Below, piece after piece: positions 55,782-64,000 of a stretch of DNA of 64,000 nt. The stretch spans positions 69,747 to 133,746 of the forward strand of contig NZ_NCSM01000036.1 in assembly GCF_002224125.1 (NCBI RefSeq), written 5' to 3'. A program made the position numbers and the translations under genes. A model generated the notes under the pieces. It saw only the letters and a list, made by a program, of their open reading frames with translations, had not been told where the DNA came from and did not search any database. This stretch comes from Streptomyces sp. NBS 14/10 (GTDB lineage Bacteria > Actinomycetota > Actinomycetes > Streptomycetales > Streptomycetaceae). The first letter of the stretch is position 1. Every line of letters begins with the position of its first letter.

Positions 55782-55816
55782 TGGGAACGTACCCACCGCG
55801 AATGGGAACGTTCCCA
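55782..55816. promoter_or_regulatory. Two LacI/CebR-like operator boxes
   Basis: TGGGAACGTACCCA at 55782-55795 and TGGGAACGTTCCCA at 55803-55816. The second is a perfect 14-base palindrome. Their centres are 21 bases apart, two helical turns, so two dimers could bind on one face. The CebR box of streptomycetes is TGGGAGCGCTCCCA; only the four central positions change. Confidence 0.8.
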
Positions 55817-55889
55817 CTCGCGGATGTAGCCATGAGCCGCCCCAGTGGTTCGTACTCCGGTGCGCCGGTGCCGTTGTCAGGAGGAAGAA

Positions 55890-57206
55890 ATGGGTGGGCC
55901 CTGCAAGCTTTTACGTACAAGAAGTGCGGCTGCCGTCTCGGCCGCGCTCGCTCTCGGGCTGGTCGTCGGCTGCGGTGGAGGCAGTGACTCGGGAACGGGA
56001 GGCGGACGGTCCAAGGACGGCAAGGTCACCATCACCATGGGCCTGTTCGGGGTCATGGGCTTCAAGGAGACCGATCTCCTCGATCGGTACATGAAGGAAA
56101 ACCCCAACGTCACCATCAAGGCCGAGGTGGCCGGCGATGAGCAGACGTACTATACCGCCCTGCAGACACACCTCGCGGCGGGCAGCGGGCTCAAGGACAT
56201 CCAGGGCATAGAGATCGGCCGGGCCAAGGAACTCGTCGACACCCAGGCGGACAAGTTCGTCGACTTGTCGGACGTGCCGGGCACGGATCACTTCCTGCCG
56301 TGGAAGCTCAACCAGGTCACCACCTCCAAGGGCAAGGTCCTCGGTCTCGGCACGGATATCGGACCGATGGCCGTCTGCTATCGCAAGGATCTCTTCAAGC
56401 AGGCGGGCCTGCCCACCGACCGCGAGGAGGTGGGCAGGCTCTGGGAAGGCGACTGGTCCAAGTTCGTCGACGTGGGCAAGGAATTCAAGTCCGGCTCCAA
56501 GGACGACAAGGTCGCCTACATCGACAGCGCCAGCGGGCTGTTCAACGCGATGGTCTACGGCGCCTCGAATCAGTACTACAACGAGAAGGGCGACCTGATC
56601 TATCAGGACAACCCTGTGGTCAAGGAGGCCTGGGCCACGGCCTCGGAGGCCGCCACCTCGGGGCTGACGGCGAAGCTCCGGCAGTTCCAGCCCGGTTGGG
56701 ATCCCGGGCTGGCCAACGGCACCTTCGCCACCACCGTCTGCCCCGCTTGGATGCTCGCCCAGATCAGCGAGAAATCCGGAGCCGCGAACAAGGGCAAGTG
56801 GGATGTCGCGAAGGCGCCCAAGGGCGCCAACTGGGGCGGCTCCTTCCTCGGCGTCCTGGAGAAAAGCCCGGTCAAGGAGGAGGCCAAGAAGCTCGTGGCC
56901 TGGCTCACCGCGCCGGAGCAGCAGGAGTACCTGTTCAAGAAGCTCGGCTTCTTCCCCTCTTCCGAAGAAGCGTTGAAGTCCCCCGCTGTGGCGGAGGCGA
57001 AGTCCGAGTACTTCAGCGGCGCACCGATCGGCAAGATCTTCGGCACCGCGGCCCAGGAGATCCCGGACAAGCAGGTGCTGGGCCGGAAGGACGGCACGAT
57101 CAAGGACATCTTCTCCCAGGGGCTGGCGCTGATCGAGTCGCAGAACCAGAGCCCCGACAAGGCGTGGGCCACCACGGAGAAGCGGATCGAGAAGGCCACC
57201 GGCTGA
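55890..57206 (+). CDS. CebE-like sugar-binding lipoprotein
   Basis: A 438-residue extracellular sugar-binding protein (SBP_bac_1). The ATG at 55890 follows AGGAGGAAG. Residues 1-28 end in the lipobox-like LVVGC (Cys28). The mature part begins VTITMGLFGVMGFKETDLLD and has LGTDIGPMAVCYRKDLFKQA, GLFNAMVYGASNQYYNEKGD and GTFATTVCPAWMLAQISEKS, similar to the cellobiose/cellotriose binder CebE. The ligand is therefore probably a beta-glucan oligosaccharide or a relative. It heads the operon with two permeases. The ATPase is not in the operon, as in ceb systems that share MsiK. Confidence 0.85.
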   Translation: MGGPCKLLRTRSAAAVSAALALGLVVGCGGGSDSGTGGGRSKDGKVTITMGLFGVMGFKETDLLDRYMKENPNVTIKAEVAGDEQTYYTALQTHLAAGSGLKDIQGIEIGRAKELVDTQADKFVDLSDVPGTDHFLPWKLNQVTTSKGKVLGLGTDIGPMAVCYRKDLFKQAGLPTDREEVGRLWEGDWSKFVDVGKEFKSGSKDDKVAYIDSASGLFNAMVYGASNQYYNEKGDLIYQDNPVVKEAWATASEAATSGLTAKLRQFQPGWDPGLANGTFATTVCPAWMLAQISEKSGAANKGKWDVAKAPKGANWGGSFLGVLEKSPVKEEAKKLVAWLTAPEQQEYLFKKLGFFPSSEEALKSPAVAEAKSEYFSGAPIGKIFGTAAQEIPDKQVLGRKDGTIKDIFSQGLALIESQNQSPDKAWATTEKRIEKATG

Positions 57207-57294
57207 CCGTACGCACTTCCAGGGTTCCGGCGGCCGTCACGGCGGCGGCCGCCGGGACCGACCCCTCACCCATGTCTCGAAAGGAGGCCTGAAG

Positions 57295-58311
57295 GTGGTC
57301 ACTTCCGGTTCGGTACCGCACGCCGACGGCACCCAGAACATCCCGGCCGGCGCCGTGAAGGCGCCCGGCGTCAGCGGTGACGGAGACCGCCCCAGGCAGG
57401 GCCGGCGCAACCTCCTGCACCGCCTGGACATCAAGGGGGCGCCGTACGCCTTCATCGCTCCGTTCTTCATCGTCTTCGCGGCCTTCGGCTTCTACCCGCT
57501 GCTGTACACGTTCTGGATCTCCCTGCACCACGTGGAGCTGGCCTCCATGAACCTCATGGAGTGGCGCGGCTTCGGCAACTACACCGAACTCTGGCAGGAC
57601 GACCGGTTCTGGAACGCGCTATCCAATACCTTCACCATCGGCGTGCTGTCCACCGTCCCCCAGCTGTTGATGGCCCTGGGTCTGGCCCATCTGCTCAACT
57701 ACAGACTGCGCGGCTCGACGTTCTTCCGGGTCGCCGCCCTGACACCGTACGCCACCTCGGTGGGTGCTGCTGCCCTGGTGTTCACCATGCTGTTCGAGCG
57801 CGACTTCGGTTTGATCAACTGGATGCTGAGCCTGGTCGGCGTCGACAACGTCGACTGGGAGAACAACAAATGGGCTGCCCAGAGCGCGATCTCCGTGATC
57901 GTCATCTGGCGCTGGACCGGCTACAACGCACTGCTCTACCTGGCGGCCATGCAGGCCATTCCGCGGGACCGGTACGAGGCGGCGGCCATTGACGGCGCGT
58001 CACGCTGGCAGCAGTTCACCAAGGTCACCGTCCCCGGCATCCGGTCCACGATCCTCTTCACCATCGTGTTGTCCACCATCGGCGCGACCCAGTTGTTCGG
58101 CGAACCGCTGATCTTCGGCCAGGGACCCAACGGCGTCACCGGCGGTGCGGACAACCAATATCAGACGCTCGGCCTGCTGCTGTACGAAGAGGGCTGGAAA
58201 AACTACCAGATGGGGCGGGCGGCAACCGTCGCCTGGGCGATGTTCCTGCTGCTGATCCTCATCTTCGCCCTGCAGCGTGTCCTCAAGCGCTTCACCTCCC
58301 GCAAGTCCTGA
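57295..58311 (+). CDS. Sugar ABC permease, CebF type
   Basis: A 338-residue permease of the MalF/CebF type. A polar tail of about 40 residues precedes helix 1 (APYAFIAPFFIVFAAFGFYP). Further features are WRGFGNYTELWQDDRFWNAL and the coupling loop AIPRDRYEAAAIDGASRWQQ. GTG 57295 is preceded by AAAGGAGG. It lies 88 bases after the binding-protein stop and is followed in 16 bases by the partner permease. Confidence 0.88.
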   Translation: MVTSGSVPHADGTQNIPAGAVKAPGVSGDGDRPRQGRRNLLHRLDIKGAPYAFIAPFFIVFAAFGFYPLLYTFWISLHHVELASMNLMEWRGFGNYTELWQDDRFWNALSNTFTIGVLSTVPQLLMALGLAHLLNYRLRGSTFFRVAALTPYATSVGAAALVFTMLFERDFGLINWMLSLVGVDNVDWENNKWAAQSAISVIVIWRWTGYNALLYLAAMQAIPRDRYEAAAIDGASRWQQFTKVTVPGIRSTILFTIVLSTIGATQLFGEPLIFGQGPNGVTGGADNQYQTLGLLLYEEGWKNYQMGRAATVAWAMFLLLILIFALQRVLKRFTSRKS

Positions 58312-58327
58312 CCAGGAGCAACCAGCC

Positions 58328-59257
58328 ATGACCACCGAAAGCCTCCAGCCCCGGGCGGGCGCGCGTTCGGGGACCGCCTGGGACACGTCAACGCCGTCCA
58401 GGCGCCGGTTCCGCCCTTCACTGCGCCCCAGGGCCGGGCGCCAGCACCACGCCGGTCCGGTCGCCTACGTCCTGCTCGGCCTGGCCACGGTGTTCTCCCT
58501 CTTCCCGCTTTATTTCACGGTGGTGGCGGCGTCGAGCGACAACACCCGTGTCACGCAGACCCCGCCACCGTTCCTGCCCGGGCCGAATCTCTTCGACAAC
58601 CTCGGCAAGGCGTGGCAGGACGCGGCACTGGGCAAGGCCATGATGAACAGTCTCATCGTGGCGAGCGCCATCGCCCTGTCCACCGTGCTGTTCGCCACCC
58701 TGGCCGGGTTCGCCCTCGCCAAACTGCGTTTCAAGGGACGCAACATCGCGCTGATGCTGGTCATCGGCACCATGATGGTGCCGCCGCAGCTCGGTGTCGT
58801 ACCGCTCTTCATGATGATGACGGAACTGGGATGGGGTCAGCAGCTGCCCGCTGTCATTTTTCCGACGCTGGTCAGCGCGGTCGGAGTGTTCTTCATGCGA
58901 CAGTACCTCTCCGAGGCGCTGCCGGACGAACTCATCGAGGCAGGCCGGGTGGACGGCGCGCACTCGCTCCGCATCTTCTGGAGCATCGTGCTGCCGATCG
59001 CCCGTCCGCCGATGGCCGTCCTGTTCATGATCACCTTTGTGCACGCCTGGAACGACTTCTTCTGGCCGTTCATCGTGCTGGACATGAGCAACCCGACCGT
59101 CCCGGTCGCGCTGACCCAGCTCAGCGCGGGCTATGTGCGCGACCAGTCGCTCATCATGGCCGGCGCGCTGCTCGGCACCCTGCCGCTGCTGGCCATGTTC
59201 ATCGTCTTCGGACGCCAGATAGTCGGCGGCATCATGCAGGGCGCGGTCAAGGGCTGA
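58328..59257 (+). CDS. Sugar ABC permease, CebG type
   Basis: A 309-residue permease of the MalG/CebG type: HHAGPVAYVLLGLATVFSLF as helix 1, then MVPPQLGVVPLFMMMTELGW, and the coupling loop ALPDELIEAGRVDGAHSLRI with WNDFFWPFIVL after it. It ends with the typical RQIVGGIMQGAVKG. ATG 58328 follows CAGGAG. It is the last gene of the operon. A beta-glucosidase gene often follows in ceb loci, but here a transposase scrap does. Confidence 0.88.
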   Translation: MTTESLQPRAGARSGTAWDTSTPSRRRFRPSLRPRAGRQHHAGPVAYVLLGLATVFSLFPLYFTVVAASSDNTRVTQTPPPFLPGPNLFDNLGKAWQDAALGKAMMNSLIVASAIALSTVLFATLAGFALAKLRFKGRNIALMLVIGTMMVPPQLGVVPLFMMMTELGWGQQLPAVIFPTLVSAVGVFFMRQYLSEALPDELIEAGRVDGAHSLRIFWSIVLPIARPPMAVLFMITFVHAWNDFFWPFIVLDMSNPTVPVALTQLSAGYVRDQSLIMAGALLGTLPLLAMFIVFGRQIVGGIMQGAVKG

Positions 59258-59311
59258 GCCCCCACCCGCTCCCTCGGGCGCCTCCCCCGCCCGGGTTCCT
59301 CCTGAAGGGTG

Positions 59312-59590
59312 TCAATGTGGGATGCCGTCGGGAGCATCGTTCAGCGCCCGAAGACTCAGGCCGAGGTGAGCTCGTCCGGCGTTGTAGTGCTGGGCATACA
59401 TGGTGAGAACGGTGCGCAGGTGTCGCTCACCGGTGATGAGGAGTCGGTCGGTGCATCCGGTGCGGGCTGTGCGTATCCATCGTTCGGCGGACGCGTTTGG
59501 CCGCGGCCTGTGCGGCGGGGTCGCGATGACGGCTGTGCCGTTGCCGATGAAGACGGCGTCGAACGCGGCGATGAAGTGCAGGGCTGTCAG
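59312..59590 (-). pseudogene. Integrase-core transposase C-terminal remnant
   Basis: The minus strand reads FIAAFDAVFIGNGTAVIATP, then SAERWIRTARTGCTDRLLIT and LRTVLTMYAQHYNAGRAHLG, ending at DAPDGIPH. It contains the last catalytic Glu of the DDE triad (AERW) and the C-terminal domain, but no D...D part. It is related in type to the copies at 19.7 and 51.9 kb, but carries the opposite end of such a protein. Confidence 0.8.
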
Positions 59591-59612
59591 TGGGCACGAG
59601 CACAATGCGGCC

Positions 59613-59972
59613 ATGAGCTACGACTTGGCTGTCTGGGACGGCCCGAGACCCGCGGGCGACGCAGCGGCACTTGAGGTCTTCGAGGATCTGTACGGCAGGT
59701 TCACGGGAGGCGCGAGCGAGCCCCCGACTCCGCGTATCAGGCAGTACATCGAAGGGCTGGTGGCTCGATGGCCCGATTTGAGTGCCGACGATGAGGACGA
59801 GGACGCGAGTCCGTGGTCGGACGGCCCTTTGATCAACAATGCGAGCGGTCCACTGTTCTATTTCGGCATGGTCTTCAGCAAGTATCAGGAGGTCGCCTCG
59901 TTTGCCGCCGACCTGGCACGGACGTCGGGCCTGGTGTGCTTCGATCCTCAGGATCGGCGTCTGATCGTCTGA
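59613..59972 (+). CDS. Small unrecognised protein starting MSYDLAVWDG
   Basis: A 119-residue acidic protein: MSYDLAVWDGPRPAGDAAAL, TPRIRQYIEGLVARWPDLSA, SPWSDGPLINNASGPLFYFG and TSGLVCFDPQDRRLIV. Sequences beginning M.YDLAVWEG are common single-domain proteins in streptomycetes. The function is not established, though an immunity-protein-like role has been considered for similar short proteins. No membrane segment. There is no good ribosome site, and the 5' end overlaps transposase remnant sequence on the other strand, so the upstream part may have been replaced. Confidence 0.65.
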   Translation: MSYDLAVWDGPRPAGDAAALEVFEDLYGRFTGGASEPPTPRIRQYIEGLVARWPDLSADDEDEDASPWSDGPLINNASGPLFYFGMVFSKYQEVASFAADLARTSGLVCFDPQDRRLIV

Positions 59973-59990
59973 CGGCATGCCTTCGCCGGG

Positions 59991-61559
59991 TCACGGCTGG
60001 GTGAGGACGCGAGTGCGGAGCAGTTCGAATGAGGCCCGACCGTACATGGCGCGCTTGAGCGTTTTCACCCGGCAGGGTGAGGCTGGCGGTGACGGCGTCG
60101 AGGCCCCGGCGGAGGAAGCCGGCGAATCCGCTCATCGGCTTCGGAGCGTCCTGCTCGGCCTGGCGGATCCACTGCTGGAGCAGGTATCCGCGCCGGTGAC
60201 GCACCAGATCGGCGAACGCGCGGGCCAGGTCGCAGGCCCGGGTGATGTCCGGGCAGGCGAGCCGGACCTGAAGCAGCCGCTCCTCCTGGCTGTCGGTGAG
60301 CGTGTCGCGCGGGCGCATGATCCACGAGGTGATCTTCCGAGGGCTGGGGATGTCGGCCCGGACGGGTTCGGCGGTGCCCGCGCGCAGGACGGCGAGGTGC
60401 TTGCGGACGACCTGGCGGCTGCCGGGGTGCCGCGTTCCCGGATCTCCAGGAAGAGGCGGGTGCCGCTGACCTGGCCCTGCGCTTCGGTGAAGCGGGCGTT
60501 GAGATATCCCTTGAACGGCTCCAGGACGCCGTTGGGCCGACGGTCGCGGGCGGAGACCAGCAGCTGATCGAGGTCGGTGTCGCGGAAACGGCGCACAGTC
60601 TTGCGATCGAGGTTCAGCCGCCGGGCGATGGCGCTGATCGTCCAGCCCTTCTCCAGCAGCCGGTGGACGTCCTCGTAGCGGTGGCGGGTCCGCTCGATGA
60701 TCTGCGTGCGGGGCAGCTCGGCGGGCGGTAACAGCATCGGCGGCGGCTCCGGCACATTGGTCGCCGTCTCTGTCTCCTCCTCGGTGTGTTTGCGCAGGCA
60801 GTTGCGGTGCTGATGGCAGGTCTTCTCCACTGCGGCGGACAGGTTCTGGAGCAAATGCCATCGATCGGCAATTTCGAGGGCGCCCGGGGCGGCCTCCTTG
60901 GCCGCCTTGGTGTAGGCGGTGGCCCGGTCACGGCAGATGATCTCGGCACCGGGGTGCTCGGTCAGCCAGGCCGCGAACGTCTCCGAGGTGCGGTCGGGCA
61001 GCACGTCCACGTCCCGGCCGGCTTCGACGTCGACCAGCACGGTGCCGTAGGTGCAGCCCTTGCGGAAGGCGAACTCATCCACCCCCAGCACCCGCGGGGC
61101 GCTGTCCGGCACCGCAGGTGCCTTCAGCAAACTGAGTAGCCGGGTCCGGCCCGCGGTCAGCCGCAGACGGTGGCACAGCCGCGCAGCCGGACGGTCACAC
61201 AGCTCGACCGCGATCGACCGCAGCCGGCCCGTCAGCCCGACGCTCGACCGGCGGTGCCGTTCGGTCAGCCCCCCGACCTGCTCGACGAACGTCCTGCGAG
61301 AACAGCTCCCACGGTCGCAGAAGTACCGGCGCACCCGGAGCCGGACCACGACCCTACGTGAGCCCAACGGTCGTTGGTCCACGCTGCGTTGGTACGAGCT
61401 GTGCACACGCCTCGCCTGCATCCGGCACTCCGGGCACCGGCCCGGACGACCGGTGGACACCGCCTCCACCACCAAGCCGCCGGAGGCGTCACTGACGCGC
61501 TCCACTCGCACACCGATCCCGGGAAACAGCACATCCTCGACCGTCTTGCTCGTCGCCAT
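59991..61559 (-). pseudogene. ISL3-family transposase, broken
   Basis: From ATG 61559 the frame encodes an ISL3 transposase: VEDVLFPGIGVRVERVSDAS, zinc-like Cys motif CPECRMQARRVHSSYQRSV, LGVDEFAFRKGCTYGTVLVD with the first Asp, EIICRDRATAYTKAAKEAAP with the second, then an HTH insert. A one-base shift near 60430 moves it to the frame of VVRKHLAVLRAG and SWIMRPRDTLTDSQ. Later LTLPG jumps to KTLKRAMYGRASFELLRTRV: the expected VEGHVNRIK segment with the catalytic Glu is deleted. Two lesions make it inactive. No flanking inverted repeats were found by eye. Confidence 0.85.
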
Positions 61560-61806
61560 GGCAGGAAACACCCTGCTGAAACGATCCCCCGTTCCCAACC
61601 CCTGACTTGGGGATTCACGGAACCGCGGACAGAGCCAATTCCAAGAATCCCCATCACCGCGGGTGGCTCGGCCAGCGCAGTAATCTGGCCGAGGCGCTCG
61701 CGGCGCAAGACGATCAGACATGCGAGCGAGACTGTGAACCATTCAGCGGCTCATTTGATCTCCCTATGGTGGACAGCATCACACCGAATCAACAGGGGAG
61801 ATCCTG

Positions 61807-62730
61807 ATGCGAGCTGTCATCCAGAAGACCTTCGGCGGCCCGGAGGTCCTTGAGGTCACCGAGGCCGAACGCCCCCGCCCGCTCTCTGGCGAGGTACTCA
61901 TCCGGATCCACGCCAGCGCGGTCAACCCGGTCGACGCCGCGGTCAGGTCCGGCGCGTTCCCGCTCCTGGGCGAGCCGCCATTCGGCATCGGCTGGGACAT
62001 CTCGGGCGTCGTCGAGGAGGCGGGCCCCGGGGCCCGGTTCGCGGTGGGCGACGAGGTGTACGGGATGCCGTTCTTTCCCCGCGCGGCCACTGGGTACGCC
62101 GAGTACGTCGCGGCCCCGTCGCGGCAGGTCGCCCGCAAGCCCGCCACCCTCGATCACGTACACGCCGCCGCCCTGCCGCTTGCCGCGCTGACCGCCTGGC
62201 AGGGGCTGGTGGACGCGGCAGGCATCAAGGAAGGCGACCGGGTGCTGATCCACCGCGCAGCCGGCGGCGTCGGACACCTCGCGGTGCAGATCGCCAAGGC
62301 ACACGGCGCGCACGTCACCGCACTCGCCAGCGCTGCCAGGCACGATTTCGTGACCGGTCTGGGGGCGGACGAGGTGATCGACTACCAGACCACCGAGTTC
62401 ACCGAAGCGGTGCAGGACGCGGATGTGGTCTTCGATTCCACCGCCCAAGGCGCGCGTTCGCTGCGCGTGCTGCGCCCCGGAGGCGTGCTGGTCAGCATCC
62501 TCGAACACGGCGACACCGAGCTCGCGGCCACAGTCGCTGCGGCCGGGCGGCGCTTCGCCGGGATCTCCGTGGAGCCGGACTACGCGAGCTTGGAGGCGAT
62601 CGCCGCGCTCGTGGACGCCGGCCGGATCCGCCCCCATGTCGAGGAGACCTTCCCGCTGGCCGAGGCCAGCAAGGCACATGAGCTGATCGAGTCGGGGCGA
62701 GTGCAGGGCAAGGTCGTACTGACGGTCTGA
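61807..62730 (+). CDS. NADP-dependent zinc-type oxidoreductase (quinone oxidoreductase-like MDR)
   Basis: A 307-residue medium-chain reductase from ATG 61807, behind GGGGAGA. The N-domain has VLIRIHASAVNPVDAAVRSG and GWDISGVVEEAGPGARFAVG. The nucleotide site is VLIHRAAGGVGHLAVQIAKA (AxxGVG), followed by ALASAARHDFVTGLGADEVI. The structural and catalytic zinc ligands of alcohol dehydrogenases are absent, so it belongs to the zinc-free quinone oxidoreductase group and uses NADPH. A divergent ISL3 wreck lies upstream, and an AraC gene lies 69 bases downstream on the same strand. Confidence 0.88.
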   Translation: MRAVIQKTFGGPEVLEVTEAERPRPLSGEVLIRIHASAVNPVDAAVRSGAFPLLGEPPFGIGWDISGVVEEAGPGARFAVGDEVYGMPFFPRAATGYAEYVAAPSRQVARKPATLDHVHAAALPLAALTAWQGLVDAAGIKEGDRVLIHRAAGGVGHLAVQIAKAHGAHVTALASAARHDFVTGLGADEVIDYQTTEFTEAVQDADVVFDSTAQGARSLRVLRPGGVLVSILEHGDTELAATVAAAGRRFAGISVEPDYASLEAIAALVDAGRIRPHVEETFPLAEASKAHELIESGRVQGKVVLTV

Positions 62731-62799
62731 TACGGATACCGGCCGCTCTCTTCCACGGGGGCGGCCCGTATCGTTTCGTCATCGGAGATGGGAGGGGCG

Positions 62800-63726
62800 A
62801 TGGACATCCTTACCGAGGCGCTGTCCTCCATGCGCACCGGCAGCCCGGCGTCCGTCCGCACTGACGGCCGCGCGCCATGGGGGCTGCGGCTGCCGCCGGT
62901 CGCGGGCGCGGGGTTCCACGTGGTGCTCCACGGAACATGCTGGCTCGTCCCGCTGGACGACACCTCGCCGATCCCGCTCGGCCCCGGCGACGTGATCTTC
63001 GTACGCGACGGCCGCGGCCACGTCCTCGCCGACCAGCCCTCGACACCGGCTGAGGAGCCCCGCCCCGAGCAGTTCAGCGACGGCATGCCCATCGGCTCCG
63101 TCTCTCTGGGCGGTGACGGCCCGCGCACCAGCCTGCTGTGCGGCAACTACCATCTGGACCAAGGCCGTCCGCACCCCCTGGTCATGCGGCTGCCCGAGAT
63201 CATCCATCTGCCCACCCGGCACGGCCGCCACCCCGAGCTCAGCGCCGCCGTCCAGCTGCTGGGCGCCGAGCTGGACAACCCCCGCATCGGCTCCGAAGGC
63301 ATCGTGCCGAGCCTGATCGACTCGCTGCTGCTCTACATCCTGCGCGCCTGGCTGGACGACCAACCCGCGGATACCGCTCAGGGCTGGGCCGCCGCCCTGC
63401 GCGATACCGCGGTCGCCCCCGCACTGGCGGCGATCCACCAAACGCCCGCGACGCAGTGGACCGTCGAGTCCCTGGCCGCCCGGTCCGGCTTGTCCCGTGC
63501 GGCCTTCGCCCGCCGCTTCAACGCGCTGGTCGGCGAGCCGCCGATGGCCTACCTGACCCGCTGGCGCATGACGACCGCCGCGCAGCTGTTGCAGGAGTCC
63601 GACGCACCGCTGACGACGGTGGCGGCACGGGCGGGATACGGGTCGGAGTTCGCCTTCGCCAAGGCATTCAAGCGGGAATTCGGGCTTGCCCCTGGCCTGT
63701 ATCGGCGCCAGGCGCGCGCCGCGTGA
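62800..63726 (+). CDS. AraC-family regulator with cupin-type N-domain
   Basis: A 308-residue regulator. Residues about 10-170 are an AraC_binding_6-type beta barrel (PVAGAGFHVVLHGTCWLVPL, LGPGDVIFVRDGRGHVL). Residues about 205-300 are the AraC double HTH (SLAARSGLSRAAFARRFNAL, TVAARAGYGSEFAFAKAFKR). It probably controls the preceding oxidoreductase gene, a frequent pairing. The start at 62800 has GGAGGGG close before it; ATG 62788 is an alternative. Confidence 0.88.
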   Translation: MDILTEALSSMRTGSPASVRTDGRAPWGLRLPPVAGAGFHVVLHGTCWLVPLDDTSPIPLGPGDVIFVRDGRGHVLADQPSTPAEEPRPEQFSDGMPIGSVSLGGDGPRTSLLCGNYHLDQGRPHPLVMRLPEIIHLPTRHGRHPELSAAVQLLGAELDNPRIGSEGIVPSLIDSLLLYILRAWLDDQPADTAQGWAAALRDTAVAPALAAIHQTPATQWTVESLAARSGLSRAAFARRFNALVGEPPMAYLTRWRMTTAAQLLQESDAPLTTVAARAGYGSEFAFAKAFKREFGLAPGLYRRQARAA

Positions 63727-63779
63727 CGACATCACCCCCGGGCCGAGGGGACGTCGATCGCTACCGTACGCGCTGACCT

Positions 63780-63948
63780 GCGAGTAGTACAGCACTCATC
63801 GGGATTCGCCCGCAGTCGCCCCGACTCGGGCCAGGCTGAGCTGCTGAGGACTGGCGAACGGCTCAGGCCGGACACGTCAGCCCGCCTCAACATACGCCGA
63901 CGCGATCGCCTCCGCGGCATCCTCCACGAGTACCGGCATGCGGCTTGA
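63780..63948 (+). pseudogene. Transposase C-terminal tail
   Basis: ERLRPDTSARLNIRRRDRLR then GILHEYRHAA and a stop at 63946. This is the conserved last 25 residues of rve-type transposases (LNI.R.DRLGGILHEY.HAA). Only the tail is left, so it is another end fragment of the class seen at 19.7, 51.9 and 59.3 kb. Confidence 0.65.
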
Positions 63949-64000
63949 CCTGCACGGATGAGGTTTCCGGCAAGGGCAGGATCCTGTTGCCCATTGTGGT

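Noticed and set aside
59991..61806. Search for ISL3 terminal inverted repeats around the broken transposase
   Set aside because: No convincing matching ends were found by eye; an element boundary is not claimed.

Overview
The window is high-GC actinomycete DNA, most likely from a Streptomyces chromosome and probably an accessory or arm region. The clues are uniformly GC-rich third codon positions, many GTG starts, ATGA-overlapping operons, a SAM-IV riboswitch, a Nur-type box before an iron superoxide dismutase gene, LacI boxes of the CebR type, and many decayed insertion sequences.

Layout. 0-13 kb: the tail of an amine oxidase, a WYL regulator divergent from a UvrA-like (DrrC-type) ABC protein, a six-repeat NHL propeller protein, a family-2 glycosyltransferase, an acyl-CoA dehydrogenase-like gene, IS110 and IS3 scars, and a GlxA-type regulator divergent from an MFS exporter. 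13-24.5 kb: an SDR/TetR pair, then debris (IS110, phage/ICE integrase, a two-repeat type I-E CRISPR stub), a membrane metallophosphoesterase, a secreted triple-repeat protein, a dead transposase, sodF with its Nur box, and about 3 kb of broken gene ends (amidase, NmrA-like, two MmyB-type regulators, DsbA-like, cupin).

24.5-38.7 kb: a luciferase-like oxidoreductase and a DUF1684 protein, then a SAM-IV riboswitch, a Cys-containing leader peptide and hairpins in front of a peptide/nickel-type ABC operon. Next comes a malonate locus: malonyl-CoA decarboxylase and malonyl-CoA synthetase in one reading frame, MadL/MadM, an SLC13-type permease and a divergent GntR regulator. 38.7-51.7 kb: one long minus-strand operon of eleven genes. 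It holds a Liv-type ABC importer with a fused permease, two luciferase-like monooxygenases, a CMD-peroxidase fusion, an OsmC protein and an Ssu-type ABC importer. A second leader peptide with the same RHIDL...C signature precedes it, and a VOC/GntR pair lies divergent across a palindrome.

51.7-64 kb: a GH97-acetyltransferase chimera, an allene-oxide-cyclase-barrel protein, a LacI regulator divergent from a CebEFG-like sugar ABC operon, an ISL3 wreck, a quinone-oxidoreductase-like gene with an AraC regulator, and a last transposase tail.

How it works together (inference): the two leader-peptide operons look like one sulfur-responsive programme that imports organosulfur compounds and oxidises them. 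The most unusual items are the shared leader peptides, the eleven-gene organosulfur-type operon, the MCD-MatB fusion and the orphan CRISPR stub. All calls come from reading the sequence; no database search was run.
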